Positions 35,039 to 45,002 of a DNA stretch of 52,470 nt are shown here, in pieces. Within the stretch, counting starts at the first letter, position 1, and each line of letters opens with the position of its first letter. The notes under the pieces are model-generated. The model saw only the letters and a list, made by a program, of their open reading frames with translations, did no database searches and was not told where the DNA came from. The position numbers and the translations under genes are program-made. Source of the stretch: an uncultured Pelagibacteraceae bacterium (GTDB taxonomy: Bacteria > Pseudomonadota > Alphaproteobacteria > Pelagibacterales > Pelagibacteraceae); the NCBI GenBank assembly GCA_902594335.1, contig CACJLY010000009.1, positions 1-52,470 on the forward strand, in the 5' to 3' direction.

Positions 35039-36198
35039 AGAAAAAAAGATTAGTCTCTGTTAGAAACCCAGAATTAACTACACTTAAAGATAATAAAGCT
35101 TCATGGAACCTTCCTAAAACAAGAAGGTTGGGTTATAGAAATTTACATAAAATCAATAGATACAGTATTTTTTTAAGATCTGATTTAATATTAAAATTAA
35201 ACTCTAAACCAAATAAAACTATCGCTAAGTTTCCTTTAGTAAAGAAGATGACTAAAAATAAATCTTTTTGTTCATTAATTGTTGGCAACCGTCAAAATAT
35301 ATTATTTGAAAAATATGCTAAAGATTTTAAAAAAAATCAGCCTCAAACAATTATGTCCATTACAAAAATGTTCGTTAATTTATTTATTGGAGAATTGGTT
35401 ACGAACAGATTAATTGATCTTAATAAAAAAGTTTCTCACTATTTGCCAAAAATTGGAAGCGGATATGCAAATGCAAAGATCCAAGATGTCTTAAACATGA
35501 ATGTTATAAACTCTTATACTGAAGATTATACTAAGGCATATTCATCTTCCTTTATGCATGAACCTGTTGGAGGATGGAGGCTGCCTAAAAATCTTAAAAA
35601 TCATCTAAGTCAGGAAGAATATTTAAATACAATTAAAAATTCTAAAAATAAAAGTTTAATTAATAATTCTGAATATGCTTTTTATAAATCTGCAAATACT
35701 GATGTAGTCGGATTATTAATTGAAAAAGTTAGTGGAAGAACTTTAAGAGATTGGGTTTTATCTGCAGTTGAGGCTGCAGGATTTGAAGAAGGATTATATA
35801 TTGCATCAGATAGATATGGTATGCCTTGGATGTCTGGAGGTGGTTGCTTAATTACAAGAGACTTTTTACGAATGGGATTACTTTTCGCAAGAAAAGGAAT
35901 GGGTGTTGGGAATAGAAAAGTTGGATCTTCATCATTTTTAGACAAAACAATTGTTAATGTAGGACCCAAATATATGAATTTATCAAAAAACAAATATTTA
36001 TATTATTCAAATTCTACAATGGTTTCAGGCAACATGATTGGGCACTCAGGGTATGGTGGTCAGTTTCTTGCAACTAATTTTAAAACTGGGAATGTAGCCG
36101 CTTTTTTTTCTGTTCTAGAAACGAAATCAGCAACAAAAGAAAGTTATAAAACTGATATGATAAACATGCTGATAGATTTAGTTAATAAAAAATATTAA
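35035..36198 (+). CDS. Serine hydrolase of the beta-lactamase / NylB-like family
   Basis: This 387-residue protein has the class C beta-lactamase fold: S108-I-T-K111 as the nucleophile motif, Y217 in FYKSANTDVVG (as in 6-aminohexanoate-dimer hydrolase), and GHSGYGGQ near the end in place of the KTG box. The start is TTG, overlapping the msrA stop as TTGA; no in-frame ATG occurs before about residue 72 and N-terminal residues before it fit the family, so TTG is preferred. It may hydrolyse an amide or ester. It ends 1 base before the convergent methyltransferase homologue. There is no signal peptide, so it is probably cytosolic. Confidence 0.8.
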   Translation: MKKKRLVSVRNPELTTLKDNKASWNLPKTRRLGYRNLHKINRYSIFLRSDLILKLNSKPNKTIAKFPLVKKMTKNKSFCSLIVGNRQNILFEKYAKDFKKNQPQTIMSITKMFVNLFIGELVTNRLIDLNKKVSHYLPKIGSGYANAKIQDVLNMNVINSYTEDYTKAYSSSFMHEPVGGWRLPKNLKNHLSQEEYLNTIKNSKNKSLINNSEYAFYKSANTDVVGLLIEKVSGRTLRDWVLSAVEAAGFEEGLYIASDRYGMPWMSGGGCLITRDFLRMGLLFARKGMGVGNRKVGSSSFLDKTIVNVGPKYMNLSKNKYLYYSNSTMVSGNMIGHSGYGGQFLATNFKTGNVAAFFSVLETKSATKESYKTDMINMLIDLVNKKY

Positions 36199-36199
36199 A

Positions 36200-37189
36200 T
36201 TAAGAATATCTTTCAATTAGTTTTTTCAGATGTTTGTCTGTAACACCACAGCATCCGCCAATAATTTGAGTTTGGTTATCAATTAACTTTTCACATTCAT
36301 TAGCAAATTCTTCTTCTGTAGAAGTCACGATAGCTTTATGGGACTTTGTATCAAACTTATGTATCTCAGGATAGAACATCATCGGACCATTCCAATTATT
36401 TTTAATTACACTCAATCCTTCAAATGCATCTACGAACCAGGTATGCATGATACCATAAACATCTCCTCCCATATTTGTAAGGGATTTTACGATATCATTT
36501 AATAGTACAATTTTATCGTCAGGAATAAATTTTGGTTGTTCTTTATATTTGGTTTCATCATAAATTAACGAATTTTCTTTTTCCGCGCTAAAATTTCTGC
36601 CAATAACACTATTATCAAATTTGCTTATACAAGAACTTAACCCAACCCAAACTGGCAATTCAGTTTCTAAGGCAGCATTCAATAAAATTTTTGAATGATC
36701 AACATCAAGTAACATTTCTAAAATTAAAACATCTGACCCTTCCTCTTTAAGAATTTTTGCAGCTTCTTTATAATTTTGTTCCTCCTGTTTAAAAGAAGGT
36801 ATGTACTTAGGATTTGGCACAAATTCATTTTCCTTTAATGAAAAAAAATTTGATAAACTTCCAGCAACCCCAATTTTACTTTCTTTACCTTTATTTTTAA
36901 TTGCTTGTCTGGATAATTTTAATGATTGAGTAATAAATTCTTTAACTTCAGCTCCACGATTTATACTTTCAAGATTATGTCTGGTTGAACTAAAAGTATT
37001 TGCAGTAATTAGATCACATCCAGCATCAATAAACTTTTCATGAACCTTAATTACTATTTCTGGAGATGATATTGAGGCTAAGGCAGAAAAAGCAGGAGAC
37101 ATTTCACCTCCCAATTTTGCAATTTCAGAACCGTTTCCACCGTCTAAGAATATTTTTGAATTTGATTTTAACTTTTCTTTAAAAAGCAT
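36200..37189 (-). CDS. Homocysteine S-methyltransferase-family protein 2, altered zinc site
   Basis: This 329-residue paralogue of the protein at 33654-34568 has the N-terminal LDGGNGSEIAKLGGE and TANTFSSTR motifs and the C-terminal GGCCG pair (C313, C314). Again the VNC cysteine seems replaced by histidine: H249 in YGIMHTWF. There is a longer insert (about 195-235) than in the first copy. It lies 0 bases after the EamA gene on the same strand. The pair of His-substituted homologues in one region suggests a shared, non-standard methyl-transfer chemistry, which is inference. Confidence 0.8.
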   Translation of the reverse strand: MLFKEKLKSNSKIFLDGGNGSEIAKLGGEMSPAFSALASISSPEIVIKVHEKFIDAGCDLITANTFSSTRHNLESINRGAEVKEFITQSLKLSRQAIKNKGKESKIGVAGSLSNFFSLKENEFVPNPKYIPSFKQEEQNYKEAAKILKEEGSDVLILEMLLDVDHSKILLNAALETELPVWVGLSSCISKFDNSVIGRNFSAEKENSLIYDETKYKEQPKFIPDDKIVLLNDIVKSLTNMGGDVYGIMHTWFVDAFEGLSVIKNNWNGPMMFYPEIHKFDTKSHKAIVTSTEEEFANECEKLIDNQTQIIGGCCGVTDKHLKKLIERYS

Positions 37190-38083
37190 TTATTTTTCGT
37201 CTTTTGGTGCAAGCACCACGGCTAATACTCCTCCTAATACAATCATTGTACTTCCAACAACTTCTCGCCAACCAAATGTTTCGTCTGTTAAAATACCAGC
37301 AGAAATAACTCCAACAACTACTTCGCTTAAATATAATATAGCACAAAGACCTGCTCCTAATACTGAGGGTGACCACATTATAACTACCCCTGTTGGAATA
37401 AAATAAAATACTGAAATAAGAACTAAAAAAGTAAACATTGATGTGAAAGCTTCAATAGGTGGCATAGGCCCTAGATAATCTTTTAAAATAAAGCCGGCAA
37501 AAATATTAAATATAGTTCCATAAACAAAAAATGAAAATATTACAGGAAAAACACCATCTGTTTTTGTAATTTCTAAACGTACTAGGCCAGCTCCAAAAAG
37601 TACGCCTCCGACCAGTGCCAACAAATCACCTGCATTTTGTGGTAATGGTATAATATTAGATTGACTGAATACAACCCACAAACCTCCAAGTGCTAAACTT
37701 AGCGTTAAAACCCTTTCTAAACCAGGTCTTTTCTTTAAAAAATATATTTCAAATATGGTTGTCCAGATAGGTATCATGTAAAACATGATCAATGCTCGAA
37801 CAACATCTGTTAATAAAAAACTTAAAGCGTAACATATAAAACCACTACCAGTTAAAAAACCAACAAAGGGAATTTCTAATCCTGATGTTCGACCTTTAAA
37901 TTTTCTCCATAAAGAGAAGGGTGTAAGCAATATAATACCAATCATCATTTGAGAAATAGTTCCCCAACCTCCAGTAAGACCACCATCCTCTAAAATTCTT
38001 TGAGGAAGCCAATAAACTCCCCATGATCCAGCAGCTATGGCTAATGCAAAAGCTATTTTAAAGTGATGTTTGTGTCTGACCAT
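37190..38083 (-). CDS. EamA-family transporter 2
   Basis: This 297-residue inner-membrane protein has about ten hydrophobic segments. The N-terminal repeat begins FALAIAAGSWGVYWLPQRIL, and the C-terminal repeat ends with the LSEVVVGVISAGILTDETFGWREVVG block typical of DMT carriers. It directly abuts the methyltransferase homologue (0-base gap) and follows the amidase gene by 0 bases, so the four-gene minus set is tightly packed. Substrate is unknown; a methylated amide or amine is possible given its neighbours. Confidence 0.88.
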   Translation of the reverse strand: MVRHKHHFKIAFALAIAAGSWGVYWLPQRILEDGGLTGGWGTISQMMIGIILLTPFSLWRKFKGRTSGLEIPFVGFLTGSGFICYALSFLLTDVVRALIMFYMIPIWTTIFEIYFLKKRPGLERVLTLSLALGGLWVVFSQSNIIPLPQNAGDLLALVGGVLFGAGLVRLEITKTDGVFPVIFSFFVYGTIFNIFAGFILKDYLGPMPPIEAFTSMFTFLVLISVFYFIPTGVVIMWSPSVLGAGLCAILYLSEVVVGVISAGILTDETFGWREVVGSTMIVLGGVLAVVLAPKDEK

Positions 38084-39502
38084 TTAGTTTAGATTTGGTT
38101 TATGATTTGAAAAATTAAAAATTTCCTCATATTTTTTTGCAAAAGATATCACTTTTAAATCTTCTTTTGTTTTTGCAATAATTTGTATGCCAATTGGAAA
38201 TCCATCTTTATTAAAACCAATTGGAAGTGAAATCGATGGTAAGTAAAAAAGACTCGCAAATATATGGATTTCAATCCATCTATGATAAGTATCCATCAGT
38301 TGATCATTAATTTTTTCAGGATATTTTAAGTTTTTATCAAAAGGGAATGACTGTTGAGATGGTAAAGCTAAAAAATCAAAACCACCAAATAAACTATTTA
38401 CATCACTAGATAATTCAATTCTTGAATTAAGAGCTAATTTTACATCTTCCTCTGTGAGCTTAATACCTTTGTTGTATTCCCATATTGCCTGTGGTGTCAT
38501 TTGATTAATTTCACCAATGTTCATTGTAATAATATCTTCATATATACTTTTAGCTCTTAATGTTCCCCAGCAATTCCATAACTTATGAGCGTCTATATTT
38601 GGTTTTAAGAATTCAATTATAACTTTATTTTTTTCAAGACTGCTTAATTGTTTGTCACACATTTCAACTAACTCAGAATCATATTGATAATTACCATTCA
38701 TGTCAGATAACCATCCTATCTTTATTTTAGAAAATTCTTGATCACTTATATTAGCATCTTTAAATGAGTTATTTAAACTAAAAGAAATTGGATCCTCTTT
38801 ATGTTCGCCAGCTATTACATCTAAAAGAATTGCCATATCGTCTGGTGTTCTCGCAAGACATCCTGGAGTTGAGATAATTGGGAGATTCTTTTTTTTATCA
38901 TTTGTTCGATAGTCAGGTAGAAGTCCTGGTGTTGGTCTAAAACCATAAACATTCGCATAGGCTGCAGGAGTTCTGCAAGAACCCATCATATCTGTTCCAT
39001 CTGCAAATGGTAGTAACTCAGCCGCAACAGCCACACCGGCTCCACCACTCGATCCTCCTGATGATTGAGTATCGCCATAAATATTTGGTGTAATTCCAAA
39101 TAATCTATTTGCTGTATGTGCACCTACACCTAGTTCTGCAGTATTAGTTTTACCTATCATGATGCCGCCAGCATCTAATTGTCGATCAACAATAATAGAA
39201 TTTTTTTTTGGAAAATAATCTTTATATCCTGGATAACCATAAGTAGTTGGAAAGTCCACCACATCTAATAAATCTTTTGATGCCAAAGGTAGACCAAACA
39301 ATGGTTTACTTTCATCAAAGTTTTCATCTTTGTCTTTAGCTTCATTTATAATTTGCTCTTCGTCTTTAATTGAGACTATAGCATTTAAAGATAGGTTATA
39401 TTTTTTTATTCTTTCTAAATAAAAACTAACAACTTCTTTAATGGAGGTTTCTTTTGTTTTGATTAAAGAAATAATTTCTTTAACTGATTTATTTTCAAGC
39501 AT
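38084..39502 (-). CDS. Amidase-signature family hydrolase
   Basis: This 472-residue enzyme has the Ser-cisSer-Lys triad of the amidase signature family: K76 (ASKDLLD), S151 in QSSGGSSGG and nucleophile S175 in TDMMGSCRTPA. The usual DxGGSxR is DMMGSCR here, a mild variation. Relatives hydrolyse amides, including GatA, but no GatB/C neighbours exist and the substrate channel region differs, so a catabolic amidase is more likely. It lies 12 bases after the alcohol dehydrogenase gene and immediately before EamA 2. The nature of the amide is unknown. Confidence 0.88.
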   Translation of the reverse strand: MLENKSVKEIISLIKTKETSIKEVVSFYLERIKKYNLSLNAIVSIKDEEQIINEAKDKDENFDESKPLFGLPLASKDLLDVVDFPTTYGYPGYKDYFPKKNSIIVDRQLDAGGIMIGKTNTAELGVGAHTANRLFGITPNIYGDTQSSGGSSGGAGVAVAAELLPFADGTDMMGSCRTPAAYANVYGFRPTPGLLPDYRTNDKKKNLPIISTPGCLARTPDDMAILLDVIAGEHKEDPISFSLNNSFKDANISDQEFSKIKIGWLSDMNGNYQYDSELVEMCDKQLSSLEKNKVIIEFLKPNIDAHKLWNCWGTLRAKSIYEDIITMNIGEINQMTPQAIWEYNKGIKLTEEDVKLALNSRIELSSDVNSLFGGFDFLALPSQQSFPFDKNLKYPEKINDQLMDTYHRWIEIHIFASLFYLPSISLPIGFNKDGFPIGIQIIAKTKEDLKVISFAKKYEEIFNFSNHKPNLN

Positions 39503-39514
39503 TAGAGTTTGTTA

Positions 39515-40705
39515 TTACCTAGCTTTTTTTATAGATGCTAGAGTAATTTCCTTTGTTTCTTCTAAAGTTGCTATTCTTGGATTTGTTGCAAAGGCTTGAT
39601 CTTTCATTGATTTTTCAGCAATTCTATCAACACAATCCTCTGGTACACCAATTTCACTTAAACTTTTTGGAATTTTAATTCTATCAAGAAGGTTTTCAAT
39701 GTTAGATATAAATGCTTCTACAGAATGATCTTCAAATTGCATAGCCTCTGACATTCTTTTAACTTTTTCTTCCATGCCTGGAAGATTATATTTTAGAACT
39801 ACAGGCAATATTATTGCATTGGTTAGCCCGTGATGAGTATTGTATTCGGCTCCAACCATATGAGCAATAGCATGTACTAATCCTAACCCCTTTAAAAAAG
39901 AAATTCCCGCTAAACATGATCCAACATGCATTCCACCTCTGGCAACTATGTTGCTAGGATCTTCTACAGCTGTGACTAAAGATTTTGATATCAAAGATAA
40001 ACCTTCCAAAGCAGCACCATCACACATTGGATTAAAACCAGGAACACAATAACCTTCTATGCCATGGATTAAAGCATCTGCACCAGTCCAAGCGGTTAAG
40101 TTTGCTGGCAATCCAATTGTAAGTTCAGGGTCTAACAATGCTAGAGAGGGTCTAACATCTGGATGCCACATACAAAATTTCATTCCTTCTTTTAAGTATG
40201 TAACCATAGCTGTGATTTCTGTTTCGGCTCCCGTTCCAGCAGTTGTAGGAATAGTTATGATTTTTGGAAAAGGATTATCTTTACTTATCTTAGGAGGAGT
40301 TAATTCAAATTCAAAATCTCTAAGTGGTACGTCATTATTAGCTGTAAGGCATATCAATTTACCGCCATCCATTGCACTTCCTCCACCAATAGCAATTATA
40401 GAGTCGTGATTGCCATCTTTAAATTTTTTTACTCCATTTGAAACCTCGTCCTCTCGAGGATTTGGAGATATATCAAAAAATAAATCTGATTTTATATTTG
40501 AGCTATTTAGATAGCTTTGTAAATTTTTAATAAATGGTAATTTTGGACTTCCTTTATCTGTAACTATTAAAGGATTTTTAATATCTAAATTATTACAGAT
40601 ATTTCCTATTTCTTTTAATCTACCAGGACCATAAGCAATGTTAGTAGGAAATGTCCAGTCTTGATTGGATAGAATATCAGTTTCATTGAGTTTAAAACTT
40701 TGCAT
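39515..40705 (-). CDS. Iron-type (group III) alcohol dehydrogenase
   Basis: A 396-residue metal-dependent alcohol dehydrogenase. The cofactor motif GGGSAMDGGK is near 107-116; metal ligands are in ADALIHGIEGY (D and H), GLVHAIAHMVG and the NTHHGLTNA histidine. These ligands are complete. The family oxidises diverse alcohols or reduces aldehydes with NAD(H). It is the first gene of the minus set with the amidase, EamA 2 and the methyltransferase homologue, and diverges from EamA 3 across 36 bases. Substrate is unknown. Confidence 0.92.
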   Translation of the reverse strand: MQSFKLNETDILSNQDWTFPTNIAYGPGRLKEIGNICNNLDIKNPLIVTDKGSPKLPFIKNLQSYLNSSNIKSDLFFDISPNPREDEVSNGVKKFKDGNHDSIIAIGGGSAMDGGKLICLTANNDVPLRDFEFELTPPKISKDNPFPKIITIPTTAGTGAETEITAMVTYLKEGMKFCMWHPDVRPSLALLDPELTIGLPANLTAWTGADALIHGIEGYCVPGFNPMCDGAALEGLSLISKSLVTAVEDPSNIVARGGMHVGSCLAGISFLKGLGLVHAIAHMVGAEYNTHHGLTNAIILPVVLKYNLPGMEEKVKRMSEAMQFEDHSVEAFISNIENLLDRIKIPKSLSEIGVPEDCVDRIAEKSMKDQAFATNPRIATLEETKEITLASIKKAR

Positions 40706-40741
40706 AACTTAGATAAAGTATACAATTTTAAAAAATTATAA

Positions 40742-41674
40742 ATGAATATTTCGTCCGAAAAAACAGATTTAAAAAATACTTATTTAGCAATAGTTACAAT
40801 GCTCTTAGCAATTCTATGCGTAGACATGTATATGGTTGTAATTAAGTTTTTAGGAGATGAGTATTCGGTAATTCAGCTTGCTGTTTTCAGAAATATTGCA
40901 GGTGTTATTCCTCTTTTTGTTCTAATTCTATTTACAAAAGAGTATTTCTCAATTTTCAAAAATTTAAACAACAAATTTATAATTTTAAGCTTTTTAAGAG
41001 GACTTGCTTTCTTGTCTATGAATATCTTTATATTTATCTCAGTAATTAATCTTGAATTTGCAACTGCAATGGTTCTTACATTTTCGTCACCATTTTTCAT
41101 AGTAATTTTATCAATAATTTTTTTAAATGATAAGGTGGGTATTTATCGATGGTCAGCAATATTTATTGGATTTTTTGGAGTTGTATTAATTGTTCAGCCA
41201 GGAAGCGATATATTTAGTTTTTATTCAATATTTCCTGTATTAACTGCGATTGCTTGGGCTTTTACAGTTATAATTTTAAAATTTATACCAGATGGACACT
41301 CAACAGCAAAAATACAACTTTATACTTTAATCTTTAATGTAATTGGTGGAGTAATATTATTTTTAATAACCACTGGACATACTGATATTAAAAGTACTCA
41401 AGACTTTCTGTTAATGATATTAACTGGAATACTAGGTGGGACAGCTGCAATACTTTTCATTTATGCTTATAGACTAATTTCTGCAAGCAAGATGGCATCT
41501 TTTGAATATTTTGGCATCCCATCATCTTTTGTTTTAGGTTGGTGGTTTTTTAACGAGGCGCCTTGGGAACAATTATTTCCTGGAGTTTTTGTGATTGTGT
41601 TTGCAGGAATGATAATTATTTGGAGAGATAAGGTTAAACAAAAAAGCACTAGGGTAAGTAGAGAGATTAATTAG
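40742..41674 (+). CDS. EamA-family transporter 3
   Basis: This is a 310-residue DMT-superfamily carrier with ten hydrophobic segments in two repeats (first repeat about 18-150, second about 160-300). The end of each repeat carries the FLNDKVGIYRW and FFNEAPWEQLFPG blocks that mark EamA domains. It overlaps the convergent proV gene by 8 bases. It diverges from the iron alcohol dehydrogenase. It could serve either the amidase/ADH set or the quaternary-amine set; this cannot be decided from sequence. Confidence 0.88.
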   Translation: MNISSEKTDLKNTYLAIVTMLLAILCVDMYMVVIKFLGDEYSVIQLAVFRNIAGVIPLFVLILFTKEYFSIFKNLNNKFIILSFLRGLAFLSMNIFIFISVINLEFATAMVLTFSSPFFIVILSIIFLNDKVGIYRWSAIFIGFFGVVLIVQPGSDIFSFYSIFPVLTAIAWAFTVIILKFIPDGHSTAKIQLYTLIFNVIGGVILFLITTGHTDIKSTQDFLLMILTGILGGTAAILFIYAYRLISASKMASFEYFGIPSSFVLGWWFFNEAPWEQLFPGVFVIVFAGMIIIWRDKVKQKSTRVSREIN

Positions 41675-42713
41675 CAGACTTCATTGACTTCATAACTATT
41701 GCTCTATCAATTTCACCAATCAATTTTCCTGTATCTGTATCTACAACTGGAAATTTCTGATCTGTATCAACTAGTTTATCAATCAATGTCTCAATTTTTG
41801 AGTCATGTGGAATATTATTAGATCCATCTTCAAACAATTTTTTTGTATCATCACAACATTCTTCTCTCATTACTTTGCTTGCACTTAAGACTTTATATTT
41901 TGGAACATCTTCACAGAAATCTTTTACATATTGATCTTTAGGATTTGCAACAATTTCCTCTGGGGTACCAACTTGTGAAACCTCACCATCCTTCATAATA
42001 GCAATATGATCTCCCATCTTTATGGCTTCTAAGAAATCGTGCGTAATAAAAACCATTGTCTTTTGAAGTTTTTCTTGAATTTTTAATAATTCATCCTGCA
42101 TTTCTCTTCTAATTAGTGGGTCAAGTGCAGAGAAAGGTTCATCAAAAATTAAGATTTCTGGATCAACTGCTAATGCCCTTGCCAGCCCAACTCTTTGTTG
42201 CATACCACCAGAAAGTTCTCTTGGATAATTATTATGCCAACCTTCTAAGCCAACCATTTTTAAAACCTCCATTGACTTTTCTATTCGATCATTTTTTTTG
42301 TTACCTCTAATCTCTAATCCATAACCAATATTTTCAACTACTGTTCTATGTGGGAATAATCCAAAGTGTTGAAAAACCATACTCATTTTATTTCTTCTTA
42401 AATCTAAAAGATCTCTACCATTCATTTTTGTTACATCAACATCATCCATTTTAACTGTACCAGAAGTTGGTTCAATTAATCTTGAAATACATCTAACTAA
42501 AGTTGACTTTCCACTACCAGACAAACCCATCACTACAAATGTTTCACCTTTCTCAATTGAAAAACTAACATCTTTAACAGCAACAACATGTCCAGTTTTT
42601 TCTTGAACTTCTTTAATTGATAAATTTTTATCTAAATTTTTAATAATTCTTTTTTCGTCTGGGCCAAATAATTTCCAAACATTAGTACAAGTTATTTTTG
42701 CTTGATTACTCAT
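41667..42713 (-). CDS. proV: Glycine betaine/proline-type ABC transporter ATPase ProV, copy 1
   Basis: This 348-residue ATPase has the ProV/OpuAA N-terminal extension (KIIKNLD...EKTGH), Walker [10 protein letters not shown] near 65, [11 protein letters not shown], signature [15 protein letters not shown] near 168, Walker [11 protein letters not shown], and a C-terminal CBS-like regulatory segment to the end ([21 protein letters not shown]). It energises ProW at 42795-44912, from which it is divergently transcribed across 81 bases; in most genomes proV, proW and proX lie in one operon. A second copy is at 47404-48429. Confidence 0.95.
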   Translation of the reverse strand: MSNQAKITCTNVWKLFGPDEKRIIKNLDKNLSIKEVQEKTGHVVAVKDVSFSIEKGETFVVMGLSGSGKSTLVRCISRLIEPTSGTVKMDDVDVTKMNGRDLLDLRRNKMSMVFQHFGLFPHRTVVENIGYGLEIRGNKKNDRIEKSMEVLKMVGLEGWHNNYPRELSGGMQQRVGLARALAVDPEILIFDEPFSALDPLIRREMQDELLKIQEKLQKTMVFITHDFLEAIKMGDHIAIMKDGEVSQVGTPEEIVANPKDQYVKDFCEDVPKYKVLSASKVMREECCDDTKKLFEDGSNNIPHDSKIETLIDKLVDTDQKFPVVDTDTGKLIGEIDRAIVMKSMKSAN

Positions 42714-42717
42714 ATTT

Positions 42718-42733
42718 TGTTATTTTAATAACA
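42718..42733. repeat. Palindrome upstream of proV copy 1
   Basis: TGTTATT at 42718-42724 and its complement at 42727-42733 flank a 2-base centre, in the divergent proV/proW gap. It ends 5 bases before the proV start codon, so a protein bound there, or the RNA hairpin, could block ribosome access. No known operator is matched, and AT-rich chance palindromes are common. Confidence 0.35.
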
Positions 42734-42794
42734 TAAAAATAGACAATATTTTCCTTTAAAAGTAAAATTATTTATTTTAAAATTTTAATTAATT

Positions 42795-44912
42795 ATGTCG
42801 TCTGAAGTCTCAAGTATTCAAGGTAAATCAATTTCATCTAAAAATATAATTACATATTCTTTAGTTCTATTAACTTTTTTAGTTGCTTTATGGTTATCAT
42901 TTCAAAGTGAAGGTCCTTCAAAAATGCCAAAGGTAGTAACTGATCAATTTACATTTACTGCATGGGTTAATGAAGGTGAGGATTATTTAAAAAAAAATTA
43001 TAGATGGATTACGAAAATAATAGCTAGTTATATTAAAAATATTTATTATTTTGTTGAAGACTTTCTTCTCGAGTCTCCTTGGCTTTTAATTGCAGCATTA
43101 ATATTTTTACCTTGTTTAATTGCAGGTGGCTTGAGATTGGGTCTATATTCTTTATTCGTAATTTATTTTTGGGGTGCTACAGGTATGTGGGAACCTTCCC
43201 TTCAAACTGTAGCATTGATGGGTTTATCTGTATTAATGTGCGTGGTTGTGGGTGTAACCTTGGGTGTTCTGTGCTCTCAAAGTGACCGATTTGAAAATTT
43301 TATGAAACCTATATTAGATACAATGCAGGTGATGCCTGCTTTTGTTTATCTGTTTCCTGCCCTATTCTTTTTTGGAATTGGAGGAGCTCCAGCCATATTG
43401 GCAACCATGATTTATTCGATGCCTCCAATAATAAGATTAACAAATACAGGGATAAGACAAGTTTCGGCAGAGACAATAGAATCAGCAACGTCATTTGGCT
43501 CAAGTAAATTACAGCTTTTGTTTAAGATTAAAATTCCACTTTCATTACCAAGCATAATGATGGGTATAAACCAAGTTATTATGATGGCATTGGCACTTGT
43601 AGTTCTTGCATGTTTTATTGGGGCCGAAGGTATTGGCGGTCAAGTTTGGCAAGCAATTAGAAGACTTGACGTTGGATGGGCGATGGAAGGCGGACTTTGT
43701 ATTCTTTTTATGGCAATAATGTTTGATAGATTTAGCATGTCTTTCAGTAAAACAGAACAATCACTACCCTCTAATGTTCAAAAATTTTATTTACTTCCTC
43801 AGTCTTGGGAAAAATATTTAATTGCTAGAGTTATAGAAAAACCTTTAGAATTTTTAAGTGGATTAATTAATTTTATCTGTATTAATTTAACAAGGTCAAT
43901 TGCTTATGGATTTGAATTTTGTATTTCATTATCAAATAAAAATACTGCAAAAGATATAGGAGAAGCTATAACAAGAAGATATTATATCATACCTTCATTT
44001 CTACTTATTCTAGCAATTTCCTTTATCGACTCTTACATGATTAGTATAGGATCTTTTCCTGAAGAATGGAGATTGTCAATTAGGCAACCAATTTCTAATG
44101 CTGTTGACTCTTTAACGGTAAATCCTGGCTTTATAGCTTTTACTAAAGCTCTTAGAGGGTTTGTTTATCTTAAGCTTTTGCGCCCGCTTGACATATTTTT
44201 AACTCATGTACCATGGTGGTATACATTAGGTGTATTCTCTGCAATTGGGTATTTCACTGTTGGTATAAGATTTGCAATCATCACTGCTTTATTATTACTA
44301 TTTATTGGCGCTTGTGGGATATGGCCTCAGTCAATGATAACACTATCATCTGTTTTAGTATCTGTAGCTTTATGTTTTATTATTGGAGTTCCTCTTGGAA
44401 TAATTGCTTCTTATAATGAGAGATTTAGAAATGTTCAAAATGTTGTTTTAGATGCTATGCAGACATTACCTTATTTCTGTTATTTAATTCCTGTTTTGAT
44501 GTTTTTTGGTGGAGGTGTTGTTTCAGCTATATTAGCAACAGTTATATACTCAATACCACCTATAATTAGATTAACTTCTTTAGGCTTAACTCAAGTATCT
44601 GGAACCTACTCAGAGGTTTCACGTTCATTTGGTGGTACTTTATTGCAAACATTAAACAAAATTAAATTCCCATTGGCAATACCAAGTTTAGTGATTGGAT
44701 TTAATCAAACAGTAATTATGGCTTTTGCTATGCAAATTGTTACACCTTTAATTGGTGGAAAAGGATTAGGTTTAGAGGTATTTAATGGATTAGCCAGATC
44801 AGATACAGGTAGAGGTTTGGCCGCTGGTATAGGAATTGTACTATTGGCTATAATTATAGATAGAATATCACTCGCTTGGACAAAAAAACAAAGAGAAGCT
44901 CTAGGTTTATAA
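42795..44912 (+). CDS. proW: Glycine betaine/proline-type permease ProW, tandem duplicated
   Basis: A 705-residue membrane protein with two complete ProW permease cores in one chain. The first spans about 90-315 and the second about 470-695. The two share the block LD(T/A)MQ...ILAT(M/V)IYS(M/I)PPIIRLT at residues 174-216 and 552-594. The middle (320-470) carries two extra membrane segments and a soluble loop. One chain could form the whole channel that normally needs a homodimer. Two ATPases, copy 1 and copy 2, are available nearby. Tandem ProW is known in alphaproteobacteria; I infer that this is the SAR11-type form. Confidence 0.93.
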   Translation: MSSEVSSIQGKSISSKNIITYSLVLLTFLVALWLSFQSEGPSKMPKVVTDQFTFTAWVNEGEDYLKKNYRWITKIIASYIKNIYYFVEDFLLESPWLLIAALIFLPCLIAGGLRLGLYSLFVIYFWGATGMWEPSLQTVALMGLSVLMCVVVGVTLGVLCSQSDRFENFMKPILDTMQVMPAFVYLFPALFFFGIGGAPAILATMIYSMPPIIRLTNTGIRQVSAETIESATSFGSSKLQLLFKIKIPLSLPSIMMGINQVIMMALALVVLACFIGAEGIGGQVWQAIRRLDVGWAMEGGLCILFMAIMFDRFSMSFSKTEQSLPSNVQKFYLLPQSWEKYLIARVIEKPLEFLSGLINFICINLTRSIAYGFEFCISLSNKNTAKDIGEAITRRYYIIPSFLLILAISFIDSYMISIGSFPEEWRLSIRQPISNAVDSLTVNPGFIAFTKALRGFVYLKLLRPLDIFLTHVPWWYTLGVFSAIGYFTVGIRFAIITALLLLFIGACGIWPQSMITLSSVLVSVALCFIIGVPLGIIASYNERFRNVQNVVLDAMQTLPYFCYLIPVLMFFGGGVVSAILATVIYSIPPIIRLTSLGLTQVSGTYSEVSRSFGGTLLQTLNKIKFPLAIPSLVIGFNQTVIMAFAMQIVTPLIGGKGLGLEVFNGLARSDTGRGLAAGIGIVLLAIIIDRISLAWTKKQREALGL

Positions 44913-44940
44913 AAACAAGCAAAAGATACCTTTTTCTCAG

Positions 44941-44970
44941 TTTACAAACGACTGGTTTTTGTTTTAAAAT
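44941..44970 (+). promoter_or_regulatory. Likely promoter for proX
   Basis: TTTACA (44941-44946, 5/6) and TAAAAT (44965-44970, 5/6) are 18 bases apart. A start site a few bases on would give a leader of about 25 bases containing GAGAGG at 44991-44996, 6 bases before the proX ATG. This would let the binding protein be made at a higher level than ProW. Confidence 0.45.
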
Positions 44971-45002
44971 ACAACTTTAATTAATTAAATGAGAGGAAAT
45001 AA

